The translations under genes and the position numbers were made by a program. A stretch of DNA of 7,341 nucleotides, taken from JAVVHH01 sp032249615 (GTDB lineage: Bacteria > Pseudomonadota > Alphaproteobacteria > Acetobacterales > Acetobacteraceae). Where the stretch lies: positions 1 through 7,341 of the forward strand of contig JAVVHH010000175.1 of assembly GCA_032249615.1 (NCBI GenBank), in the 5' to 3' direction. How positions within the stretch are numbered: the first letter of the stretch is position 1; each line of letters opens with the position of its first letter. The notes below the pieces were generated by a model. That model saw nothing but the letters and a program-made list of their open reading frames with translations, did no database searches and had not been told where the DNA came from. Shown piece after piece: positions 1 through 6,251 of the stretch.

Positions 1-61
1 GCGCGAACCCCAGCACGGCCAGGATTGCCGGCGGTAGCAGCGCGTCGGCCAGCGCGCCCAT
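1..61 (-). CDS. Start of an unidentified hydrophobic protein, cut by the window edge
   Basis: A minus-strand ATG at 61-59 opens a frame that stays open to the window edge, giving 20 codons beginning MGALADALLPPAILAVLG. The stretch is hydrophobic, rich in Ala and Leu, and would suit a membrane segment or an uncleaved signal anchor. Its ATG shares one base with the xthA stop codon (TGATG), the usual arrangement of a translationally coupled downstream gene, and this is the main reason to call it. Too little is visible to name a family. It could be a short inner-membrane protein or the N-terminus of an exported one. Confidence 0.5.
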   Translation of the reverse strand, partial: MGALADALLPPAILAVLGFA

Positions 62-864
62 CAGACGTCGAGCTCCACCGCGACCGGCACATGATCCGAC
101 GTCCGCTCCCAGTCCCGCGCGTCGACCAGGATGTCGTAGGCGAGCAGCCGCGGCACCAGGTCCGGCGTGACCCATACATGGTCGAGCCGGCGCCCGCGGT
201 TGCTCCGCCGCCAATCCTGGTTGCGGTACGACCACCACGTGTAGAGCTTCTGGTCTTCCGGCACGAAATGCCGCACCGCGTCGGCGAACACCGTGCCACG
301 CCAGGCGTTCAGGTGCTCCACCTCGACCGGCGTATGGCTCACCACCGTGAGCAGTTGCTTGTGGCTCCAGACGTCGTGTTCCAGCGGTGCGATGTTGAGG
401 TCGCCCACCAGGATGCATCGCTCGGGTTGCCGTGCGGCGAACCAATTGGTCGCTTCGGCGACGAAGGCGAGCTTGTGGGCGAATTTCGCGTTGACGGCCG
501 GGTCCGGCACGTCGCCCCCGGCCGGCACGTAGAAATTATGGATGTCGAGCGGCCCGGTGGGAGTCTGCACGGTCGCGGCCGCGTGGCGGCAGTCGCCCTT
601 CTCGCACCAGTCCGGCGGGTCCTGGTGGGGCGCCAGCGGCAAGCGGGACAGGATTGCCACCCCGTTATAGCCCTTCATGCCGCGCCGCACGACATAGGGG
701 AAACCGAGCTCGCCGGGCACGCCGTCCGGAAACAGGTCGTCGGGAACCTTGGTCTCCTGCAGGCAGATGAGGTCGGGGTCGAGCGAGTCGCGCAGTTTCT
801 CGAGGAGGGGATGGCGCAGGCGAAGGGAGTTGATGTTCCACGTCGCGACGCACAGGCGGGTCAT
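61..864 (-). CDS. xthA: Exodeoxyribonuclease III (AP endonuclease, EEP superfamily)
   Basis: This is a 267-residue cytoplasmic DNA repair enzyme of the exonuclease III family. The family cuts DNA 5' to abasic sites in base excision repair, removes 3' blocking groups, and degrades duplex DNA 3' to 5' using Mg2+. Family motifs appear in order: WNINSLR at residues 9-15; LQETK at 35-39, with the metal-binding Glu37; NFYVPAG at 110-116, with the active-site Tyr112; GDLNIAP at 154-160, with catalytic Asp155 and Asn157; RRLDHVW at 225-231; and the C-terminal SDHVP at 256-260, with the Asp-His pair. The length matches the roughly 268 residues usual for the family, so it appears complete and active. 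The ATG start places WNIN at the expected distance from the N-terminus, but no good Shine-Dalgarno sequence precedes it. It is divergent from the transporter cluster and overlaps the next minus-strand gene by one base. Confidence 0.96.
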   Translation of the reverse strand: MTRLCVATWNINSLRLRHPLLEKLRDSLDPDLICLQETKVPDDLFPDGVPGELGFPYVVRRGMKGYNGVAILSRLPLAPHQDPPDWCEKGDCRHAAATVQTPTGPLDIHNFYVPAGGDVPDPAVNAKFAHKLAFVAEATNWFAARQPERCILVGDLNIAPLEHDVWSHKQLLTVVSHTPVEVEHLNAWRGTVFADAVRHFVPEDQKLYTWWSYRNQDWRRSNRGRRLDHVWVTPDLVPRLLAYDILVDARDWERTSDHVPVAVELDV

Positions 865-929
865 AGGGGCAATCTGGCGAAGGCGGGGCGATTCCGCTAG
901 CGTCCGGCCAAAATCGGAGGACTGCCGGA
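865..929. promoter_or_regulatory. Divergent intergenic region between xthA and the binding-protein gene
   Basis: These 65 bases separate two divergent start codons, so promoters for both directions should lie here or extend into the 5' coding regions. I could not find a convincing -35/-10 pair on either strand. What is visible is a Shine-Dalgarno sequence for the plus-strand gene (GGAGG at 916-920, nine bases before the ATG) and an inverted repeat around it, described separately. Assignment as a promoter region rests on gene orientation only. Confidence 0.5.
903..929 (+). promoter_or_regulatory. Inverted repeat with the Shine-Dalgarno sequence in its loop
   Basis: TCCGGC at 903-908 is the exact reverse complement of GCCGGA at 924-929, with 15 bases between them. 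The GGAGG ribosome binding site (916-920) falls in the loop, and the right arm ends at the base before the ATG at 930. In mRNA this would be a six-base-pair, all-but-one G-C stem displaying the ribosome binding site. In DNA it could be an operator half-site pair. A six-base match in GC-rich sequence can arise by chance, so function is an inference. Confidence 0.3.
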
Positions 930-2060
930 ATGAAACGCCGTACGTTGCTGACGACTGCAGCCCTGCTCGCGGCGGCGCCCCGCGCCTTTGTCGAAGGCGG
1001 TGGCCCCTTCGCGGTCGGTGCGATCGAGATCCTGACGGGGCCGAGCGCCGCGTACGGCATCGCCATCAAGTCCGGGCTCGAACTGGCGCTTGACGAGATC
1101 AACAAGAAGGGCCTCCTCGGCGGCCGGTTCATCAACCTCACCGTCGAGGATAGCGGCGGCAACAAGGACCAGGCGATCAACGCCGCCCGCAAGCTGATCG
1201 GGCGCGACCACGTCGCCCTCGTGATCGGGCCGACGCTCTCCAACGAGATGTTCGCCGTCGGCCCGGTCGTCAACGAGCGCAAGATCCCGATCATCGGGAC
1301 CTCGACCACGGCCGCCGGGATCACCGACATCGGCCAGTGGGTGTTCCGCACCAGCCTGCCGGAGAGCGACGTCATCCCGGTCACCCTGGCCTACGCCAAG
1401 CAGCGCGGCGTCAAGACGATCGCGCTGATGTACGCCAACGACGACGCGTTCAGTAAATCGGGCTTCGACACGATGAAGGCCGCGGCTGAGAAGGCCGGGT
1501 TCAGCATCGTGACCATCGAAAGCTTCGGCAGCAAAGACACCGATTTCAGCGCCCAGCTGACCAAGATCAAGGGCCTTAAGCCCGACGCCGTCGGCATCTC
1601 GGCGCTCGTCGAGCCGGTCGCCGGCGTGCTGCTGCAGGCCAAACAACTCGGCTTCGGTAAAGACACGCTGTTCATCGGCGGCAACGGCAGCAATTCGCCC
1701 AAATTGGGCGACATCGCGGGCAGCGCCGCCGATGGCCTGATCGTCGGCAGCCCCTGGTTCATCGGCAAGGACGACCCGGCCAACAAAGCCTTCGTCGCCG
1801 CCTTCCAAGCCAAATACAACCGCCCGCCCGACCAATTCGCCGCCCAGGCGTTCGACACCATGCACATCGTCGCCGCCGCCATCGAACGCGCCGGCGGCAC
1901 GGAGAACGACAAGCTGCACGCGGCGTTGTTGGCGACGAAATACGACGGCGTCATGGGGCCGTTCACCTTCACCGACCATCGCGACCCCGGCTCCACCTCG
2001 GGCGTCGTGGTCCTGATGATGCAAGGCGGCAAGTTCGTTGTCGCACCGAAAGGAGCATAA
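930..2060 (+). CDS. livJ: Periplasmic substrate-binding protein of a branched-chain amino acid-type (HAAT) ABC importer
   Basis: This 376-residue protein has the type I periplasmic binding fold (Peripla_BP_6 / LivJ-LivK family). It is the receptor that captures a solute in the periplasm and hands it to the LivHM permease. After a short signal region (residues 1 to about 19-23) come family hallmarks: ILTGPSAAYG at 34-43; a helix with LALDEINKKGLLGG at 52-65; LTVEDSGGN at 70-78; VALVIGPTLSNEM near 95-107; PIIGTSTTAAGIT at 120-132; and a second-lobe YANDDAFSKSGFD segment. The start begins KRRTLL, a twin-arginine-like pattern; no Cys follows the signal region, so it is not a lipoprotein. The ATG has a good GGAGG nine bases upstream. 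The first-gene position and the complete liv set downstream support the role. The family also binds amides, urea and aromatic acids, so the substrate cannot be fixed from sequence and the symbol denotes family only. Confidence 0.9.
   Translation: MKRRTLLTTAALLAAAPRAFVEGGGPFAVGAIEILTGPSAAYGIAIKSGLELALDEINKKGLLGGRFINLTVEDSGGNKDQAINAARKLIGRDHVALVIGPTLSNEMFAVGPVVNERKIPIIGTSTTAAGITDIGQWVFRTSLPESDVIPVTLAYAKQRGVKTIALMYANDDAFSKSGFDTMKAAAEKAGFSIVTIESFGSKDTDFSAQLTKIKGLKPDAVGISALVEPVAGVLLQAKQLGFGKDTLFIGGNGSNSPKLGDIAGSAADGLIVGSPWFIGKDDPANKAFVAAFQAKYNRPPDQFAAQAFDTMHIVAAAIERAGGTENDKLHAALLATKYDGVMGPFTFTDHRDPGSTSGVVVLMMQGGKFVVAPKGA
2048..2055 (+). promoter_or_regulatory. Ribosome binding site for yghU inside the end of the upstream gene
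   Basis: GAAAGGAG at 2048-2055 is a near-perfect Shine-Dalgarno sequence seven bases before the GTG at 2063. It lies within the last codons of the binding-protein gene, whose stop is at 2058-2060. It decides the GTG start of yghU: an overlapping TTG at 2061 runs straight into a stop codon. The arrangement implies that the two genes are on one transcript and translated in close succession. Confidence 0.8.
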
Positions 2061-2062
2061 TT

Positions 2063-2935
2063 GTGAGTGACGGAACTGAATACGTGCCGCCCAAGGTCTG
2101 GACATGGGACCGGGAGAGCGGCGGCAGGTTCGCCAACATCAACCGGCCGATCGCCGGGGCGACCAAGGAGCAGGAGCTGCCCGTCGGCAAGCACCCGTTC
2201 CAGCTCTACTCACTCGCGACGCCCAACGGGCAGAAAGTCACCATCATGTTCGAGGAGCTGCTGGCGCTCGGGCACAAGGGCGCGGAATATGACGCCTGGC
2301 TGATCAAGATCGGCGACGGCGACCAGTTCGGCAGCGGCTTCGTCGACATCAACCCGAACTCCAAGATCCCAGCGCTGATGGACCGGAGCGGACCCACGCC
2401 GATCCGCGTGTTCGAGAGCGGCGCGATCCTCGTGCATCTGGCCGAGAAGTTCGGCGCCCTGCTACCGAAAGAGGGCGCAGCCCGGGCGGAGTGCCTATCC
2501 TGGCTGTTTTGGCAGATGGGCAGCGGCCCCTACCTCGGCGGCGGCTTCGGCCACTTCTACGCCTATGCGCCGACCAAGATGGAATACCCGATCAACCGGT
2601 TCGCCATGGAAGCCAAGCGTCAGATGGACGTGCTGGACCGGCGCCTGGCCGAGAGCCCGTTCCTGGGTGGCGACGAGTACAGCATCGCCGACATCGCGGT
2701 CTGGCCGTGGTACGGCGGCTTGGCGAAGGGCTGGCTCTACGACGCAGCGGAGTTCCTGCAGGTGCAGGAATACAAGAACGTCCAGCGTTGGGCCGAGACG
2801 ATCTACCAGCGGCCGGCCGTGCAACGCGGGCGGATGGTCAACCGGATCAACGGCGACAAGTCGATCCAGCTGCACGAGCGGCACGACGCGTCCGATTTCG
2901 AGACCAAGACGCAGGACAAGCTCGCCGCCGACTAG
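2063..2935 (+). CDS. yghU: YghU-type glutathione S-transferase (GSH-dependent disulfide-bond oxidoreductase)
   Basis: This 290-residue cytoplasmic protein closely follows E. coli YghU (about 288 residues) along its whole length. Shared landmarks are KVWTWDRESGG at 11-21; FANINRP at 23-29; LPVGKHPFQLYSL near 39-51; TPNGQKVTIM at 53-62; DAWLIKIGDGDQF at 77-89; NPNSKIPAL at 97-105, with the thioredoxin-fold cis-Pro103; FESGAIL at 117-123, with the glutathione-contacting Glu-Ser; LGGGFGHFYAYAP at 158-170; the helical GDEYSIADIAVWPW at 203-216; and LHERHDASDFET at 270-281. E. coli YghU binds two glutathiones, reduces model disulfides strongly and has modest peroxidase activity; its natural substrate is unknown. 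The GTG start is set by a strong ribosome binding site. Its place between the binding-protein gene and livH is unusual and hints at glutathione-dependent processing of the imported compound or of oxidised thiols. That functional link is inference. Confidence 0.95.
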   Translation: MSDGTEYVPPKVWTWDRESGGRFANINRPIAGATKEQELPVGKHPFQLYSLATPNGQKVTIMFEELLALGHKGAEYDAWLIKIGDGDQFGSGFVDINPNSKIPALMDRSGPTPIRVFESGAILVHLAEKFGALLPKEGAARAECLSWLFWQMGSGPYLGGGFGHFYAYAPTKMEYPINRFAMEAKRQMDVLDRRLAESPFLGGDEYSIADIAVWPWYGGLAKGWLYDAAEFLQVQEYKNVQRWAETIYQRPAVQRGRMVNRINGDKSIQLHERHDASDFETKTQDKLAAD

Positions 2936-2950
2936 CCGCCGTCGCTCTCA

Positions 2951-2986
2951 TCGTCATCCGGCCGTCATCTAGACGGTCGGGGACGA
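2951..2986 (+). other. Strong stem-loop in the yghU-livH gap, no T-run
   Basis: CCGGCCGTC (2958-2966) pairs with GACGGTCGG (2972-2980) around a five-base loop ATCTA, with one G-U wobble. The stem extends outward through a U-G pair (2957/2981) and, past a single bulged A (2956), through TCGTC (2951-2955) with GACGA (2982-2986). This makes about 15 base pairs in 36 bases. No T-run follows, so it is not a standard intrinsic terminator. Its position between the binding-protein/yghU pair and the permease/ATPase block suits a 3'-end stabiliser, a processing site or partial attenuation, as known for intergenic hairpins in other binding-protein transport operons. The pairing is visible in the sequence; the role is inferred. 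Confidence 0.55.
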
Positions 2987-3004
2987 AGCCCGTATAGCGC
3001 CGAC

Positions 3005-3886
3005 ATGTTCGCCCAGCAGCTCGTCAATGGCGTCCTGCTCGGCGCCACCTATGCTCTGTTCGCCCTCGGCTTCACGCTGATGTTCGGCGTGCTGCGGGTG
3101 ATCAACCTGACCTACGGCTTCTACTTCTCAGCCGGAGCGCTCCTGGCGCTCTGGCTGACGAAGAGCCTGGGCTTCTCGATCTGGGCTGCGCTGCCCGCCG
3201 CCGCGGTGGGCGCCGGAGCGATCGCGGTCGTGCTGGACTGGCTGCTGCTCAGCCGCTTGCGACGCATCCGCGCGCCCGAATTGTCCTCGCTGATGGTGAC
3301 GCTCGGCGGCGTGCTGGCGCTCTACGCGGCGCTGACGGCTTGGCTCGGACCCGACATCCGCCGGTTGCCGCCCGGGGTGATCGCCGGTGACGCGTTCCAT
3401 CTCGGAGACATCCGGATCACCGCGGCGCAGCTGCTGATCCTGGGCGCGACCGCCATCCTGGTCGCCGCCCTGATCTTGCTGCTGCGGGGTACCCGGCTCG
3501 GCTTGGCGATCCGCGCGATGGCCGAGAAGCCGGACGCCGCGCAGCTGATGGGCATCGACACGGGCCGCGCGGCGGCGATCGTGTCCTTTGTGTCGGGCGC
3601 CCTGGCGGGGGCGGGGGGCGTGCTGATCGGGCTCAACTTCAACGCGATTCAGCCCTACATGGGCGAGACCATGATGCTGCGCGGCTTCGTCGTCATCATC
3701 GTGGGAGGGCTCGGCGACATCCGGGGCGCGCTGGTGGCCGGGCTGCTGCTCGGCATCATCGAGGTGATGACGGCCGCCTATCTCGACTCGAGCCTGAAGG
3801 AGGCCGTCGCCTTCCTGATCCTGGTGGGCGTGCTCTGGACCCGGCCCGCCGGGCTGTTCGGCCGCGCCGTGGTGAGGCGGGCCTGA
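3005..3886 (+). CDS. livH: Branched-chain amino acid-type ABC importer permease LivH
   Basis: This 293-residue inner-membrane protein (BPD_transp_2 family) is one half of the permease heterodimer. It opens with the family pattern LVNGVLLGATYALFALGFTLMFGVLRVIN at about 6-34 and has several further Leu/Ala/Val-rich segments suited to about eight membrane helices. The cytoplasmic coupling loop that meets the ATPases is IRAMAEKPDAAQLMGID at about 168-184, followed by FVSGALAGAGGVLIG at 194-208 and the late GGLGDIRGALVAGLLLG at 233-249, all expected. One departure is NLTYGFYFSAGA at 34-45, where most relatives have N-[FL]-A-H-G followed by an acidic residue. The ATG at 3005 gives the normal N-terminus but has no recognisable Shine-Dalgarno sequence in 2991-3001. 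The stop shares one base with the livM start, indicating coupling. Confidence 0.95.
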   Translation: MFAQQLVNGVLLGATYALFALGFTLMFGVLRVINLTYGFYFSAGALLALWLTKSLGFSIWAALPAAAVGAGAIAVVLDWLLLSRLRRIRAPELSSLMVTLGGVLALYAALTAWLGPDIRRLPPGVIAGDAFHLGDIRITAAQLLILGATAILVAALILLLRGTRLGLAIRAMAEKPDAAQLMGIDTGRAAAIVSFVSGALAGAGGVLIGLNFNAIQPYMGETMMLRGFVVIIVGGLGDIRGALVAGLLLGIIEVMTAAYLDSSLKEAVAFLILVGVLWTRPAGLFGRAVVRRA

Positions 3887-4728
3887 TGCCGCCCTGGCTC
3901 GACGACCTGCTGTGGACGTACCAGAACCTGGTCTACGCGCTAGGCGTCAACGGTCTGTTGGCGCTCTCGATGTATGTCGTCTTGGCGGCCGGGCAGTTGT
4001 CGCTGGGGCAGGCGGCATTCATGGGGCTTGGCGCCTATTCCTCCGTCCTGATGACGCTGAAATTGGGGCTGCCATTCGCCCTGGTGCTGCCGCTCTCGGT
4101 GGTGGCGCCGGTGCTGTTCGCGCTGGCGGTGGGCGGGCCGACGCTGCGGCTCTCGGGCGTCTACTTGGCCATCGCGACGATCGGCCTCGGCGAGGTGCTG
4201 CGGGCCGTCTACATCAACGTGGATTATTTCGGCGGCGCCCTGGGCCTGTCGGGCATCCCCGAGCGGGCGCAAACCTGGATGATCTACGGGTTGCTCGGGC
4301 TGGCCGTGCTCGCGCTCTGGCTCGTGGGGCGCAGCCGCGTCGGGCGAGCGATGGAGGCGATCCGGGAAGACGAAACGGCGGCCGCCGTCATGGGCGTGCC
4401 GGTCGGGCGCTACAAGCTCGGCGTCCTCGTCGCCTCGGCGGCGCTGGCCGGGGTCGCCGGCTGCCTGTCGGCCCATGTCAGCAGCTTCATCGGTCCGAAC
4501 GAGTATGGGTTCGAGCCCGCCGTGACGATCCTCTCCTATGCGCTGCTCGGCGGCATCGGCAACCCGGTGGCCCCGGTCCTCGGCGCCTGGGTGTTGACCC
4601 TGCTGCCCGAATTGCTCCGCGATGTGAGTGACTTCCGGCTGGTGCTCAACGGGCTGATCATCGTGGCGGCCGTGCTGTTCCTGCCGAACGGGTTGTTGGC
4701 CGTGCGCATGAAGCGGCGCGCCGCGTGA
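3886..4728 (+). CDS. livM: Branched-chain amino acid-type ABC importer permease LivM
   Basis: This 280-residue inner-membrane protein is the second permease subunit, expected to pair with LivH. Family segments in order are LSLGQAAFMGLGAY at 38-51; the GPTLRLSGVYLAIATIGLGEVLRAV stretch near 84-108; the cytoplasmic coupling loop GRAMEAIREDETAAAVMGV at 153-171; SAALAGVAGCL at 184-194; and ILSYALLGGIGNPVAPVLGA at 215-234. It ends in a short basic tail, MKRRAA. It is at the short end of the family, which often runs to about 300-330 residues in related bacteria, but all core segments are present and I see no truncation. The start is set by GAGG at 3874-3877, eight bases upstream, and by the TGATG overlap with livH. 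Its own stop overlaps the livG start by four bases. Confidence 0.94.
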   Translation: MPPWLDDLLWTYQNLVYALGVNGLLALSMYVVLAAGQLSLGQAAFMGLGAYSSVLMTLKLGLPFALVLPLSVVAPVLFALAVGGPTLRLSGVYLAIATIGLGEVLRAVYINVDYFGGALGLSGIPERAQTWMIYGLLGLAVLALWLVGRSRVGRAMEAIREDETAAAVMGVPVGRYKLGVLVASAALAGVAGCLSAHVSSFIGPNEYGFEPAVTILSYALLGGIGNPVAPVLGAWVLTLLPELLRDVSDFRLVLNGLIIVAAVLFLPNGLLAVRMKRRAA

Positions 4729-5543
4729 GCGCCGGCCTGCTGCGGGTCGAGGCGCTGACCCGGCGCTTCGCCGGCCTCGTGGCCGTCGACGGCGTCACTC
4801 TCGCGGTTCAAAAGGGCGGACTTCACGCCGTTATCGGGCCGAACGGCGCAGGCAAGACGACCCTGTTCAACTTGATCTCGGGCCTGGTGCCTCCGAGTGA
4901 GGGCCGGATCTGGCTCGGCGACGTCGACATCACCGCGCTGCGGCCGGAGCAGCGGGCGGCGCTCGGGATGGGCCGCACCTTCCAGAACATCCGCATGTTC
5001 GGCGCGATGACCGCCCTCGAGAACGTGCTGACCGGGCTGCAGACCCGCCTTTCGGCCGGGATCGGCGCGGTGCTGCTGCGCACGCCGAGCTTCCGCGCGG
5101 AGGAACGCCGCGCCGTCCAGCGGGCCCGGGCGGCGCTCGACGTGGTCGGGCTGGCCGACCGCGCCAACGCACGGGCCGGCAGCCTGTCCTACGGCGACCA
5201 GCGGCGCCTCGAGATCGCGCGCGCCATCGCCCCGGAGCCGGCCCTGCTGATGCTGGACGAGCCCGCGGCCGGCATGAACCCGGCCGAAACGGAAGCGCTC
5301 GCCGCCCTCGTGCAGCGCCTGCGCCAGGGCAGCATGACGGTGCTGCTCGTCGAGCACGACATGGGCTTCGTGATGGGCCTCTGCGACACGGTGACGGTGC
5401 TGAACTTCGGCCGGCTGATCTTCGACGGCCCGGCCCAGGCCGCCCGTCAGGACCCGGCCGTGATCGAGGCCTATCTCGGCCCGAAAGTCGCCGCACGCCT
5501 GGCTGCGGGCGGGATGCGCGCGGGTATCCGGGGCGCCGGATGA
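4725..5543 (+). CDS. livG: ABC importer ATP-binding protein LivG
   Basis: This 272-residue cytoplasmic ATPase should form a heterodimer with LivF and power import through LivHM. Motifs in order are Walker A GPNGAGKTT at 38-46 (Lys44); the Q-loop RTFQNIRMF at 84-92 (Gln87); the signature LSYGDQRRLEIARA at 154-167; Walker B ALLMLDEP at 173-180 (catalytic Glu179); the switch His211 in LLVEHDMGFV; and the family's C-terminal PAVIEAYLG near 244-252. All catalytic residues are intact. About 20 residues after that motif form a Gly/Ala/Arg-rich tail. The start is GTG, overlapping the livM stop in GTGA. The Shine-Dalgarno sequence is weak (GAAG at 4710-4713), so translation probably depends on ribosomes finishing livM. 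It overlaps livF by four bases. Confidence 0.95.
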   Translation: MSAGLLRVEALTRRFAGLVAVDGVTLAVQKGGLHAVIGPNGAGKTTLFNLISGLVPPSEGRIWLGDVDITALRPEQRAALGMGRTFQNIRMFGAMTALENVLTGLQTRLSAGIGAVLLRTPSFRAEERRAVQRARAALDVVGLADRANARAGSLSYGDQRRLEIARAIAPEPALLMLDEPAAGMNPAETEALAALVQRLRQGSMTVLLVEHDMGFVMGLCDTVTVLNFGRLIFDGPAQAARQDPAVIEAYLGPKVAARLAAGGMRAGIRGAG

Positions 5544-6250
5544 GCCATCTTGAGCTCGAGAACCTGGTCGTCGCCTATGGGCGGACCGAGGCCGTCCGCG
5601 GCGTGAGCCTCCGCGTGCCGCCGGGCCAGGTCGTGGCCCTCATCGGCGCGAACGGCGCCGGCAAGACCACGATCATGCGAACCATCTCCGGCCTGTTGCG
5701 CGCGCGCTCGGGCCGAGTGCGGTTCGATGGGACGGATATCACCGGCTGGGCCGCGCATCGTATCGCGGGCGCCGGGCTGCTGCAGGTGCCGGAGGGCCGG
5801 CAGTGCTTCGCCGACCTGACGGTGGCGGAGAACCTGGCCCTCGGGGCTTATCTGGTGCCCGAAAGGGCCGAGATCGCGCGTCGGCAGGAGGCTGTGCTGG
5901 CGCGCTTTCCCCGCCTGGCCGAGCGTCTCCTGCAGCTGGCGGGCTCGCTGTCGGGCGGTGAGCAGCAGATGCTGGCGATCGGGCGCGCGCTTATGGGAGC
6001 GCCCCGGCTGTTGCTGCTGGATGAGCCGAGCATGGGGCTGGCCCCGCTCTTCGTCGACGAGATCTTTGGCATCGTCGGCAGTCTTAAAAGCGAGGGCACG
6101 ACGATCCTCCTCGTCGAGCAGAATGCTTCGGCTGCGCTGGAGATCGCCGACGAAGCCTATGTGCTGGAGACCGGGCGCGTGGTGCTGTCGGGCGCTGCGT
6201 CGGTGGTGGCCGAAGATCCGGGCGTGGTCGCGGCGTATCTCGGGGGCTGA
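5540..6250 (+). CDS. livF: ABC importer ATP-binding protein LivF
   Basis: This 236-residue cytoplasmic ATPase is the partner of LivG. Motifs are Walker A GANGAGKTT at 36-44 (Lys42); the Q-loop LLQVPEGRQCF at 80-90 (Gln82), which carries the PEGR sequence typical of LivF; the signature LSGGEQQMLAIGRALM at 137-152; and Walker B RLLLLDEPSMGLAP at 156-169 (Glu162). At the switch position the protein reads LLVEQNA at 190-196, with Gln194 in place of the usual His. This is the known family pattern for LivF rather than damage, and it makes the two ATP sites of the LivG-LivF pair unequal. The length is normal. The start ATG overlaps the livG stop in ATGA, with no strong Shine-Dalgarno sequence, indicating translational coupling. 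It is the last of the four overlapping transporter genes. Confidence 0.96.
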   Translation: MSHLELENLVVAYGRTEAVRGVSLRVPPGQVVALIGANGAGKTTIMRTISGLLRARSGRVRFDGTDITGWAAHRIAGAGLLQVPEGRQCFADLTVAENLALGAYLVPERAEIARRQEAVLARFPRLAERLLQLAGSLSGGEQQMLAIGRALMGAPRLLLLDEPSMGLAPLFVDEIFGIVGSLKSEGTTILLVEQNASAALEIADEAYVLETGRVVLSGAASVVAEDPGVVAAYLGG

Positions 6251-6251
6251 A

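Noticed and set aside
25..900. A 291-codon plus-strand open frame opposite xthA
   Set aside because: All exonuclease III motifs are on the minus strand. The plus-strand product is an Arg/Val/His-rich shadow with no recognisable domain.
897..2105. A 402-codon open frame on the minus strand opposite the binding-protein gene
   Set aside because: Its product is low-complexity, rich in Asp, Arg, Gly and Ala with no family resemblance, and the opposite strand encodes a well-matched binding protein. GC-rich coding sequence commonly leaves such open antisense frames.
2951..3004. The yghU-livH gap as a riboswitch or intrinsic terminator
   Set aside because: There is no T-run after the stem and no recognisable conserved aptamer core in the 69 bases. 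Only a single stem-loop is supported.
4536..5357. A 273-codon minus-strand open frame spanning the livM-livG junction
   Set aside because: It crosses two well-supported genes, has composition typical of an antisense shadow, and has no ribosome binding site or motif support.
6110..6130. Loss of the switch histidine in LivF (Gln in VEQNA) as possible inactivation
   Set aside because: VEQNA is the standard sequence at this position in LivF proteins, so it is a family trait and not a defect.
3005..6250. Possible frameshifts at the short overlaps between livH, livM, livG and livF
   Set aside because: The 1- and 4-base overlaps (TGATG, GTGA, ATGA) are normal stop-start junctions, and each protein is full-length with all its motifs.
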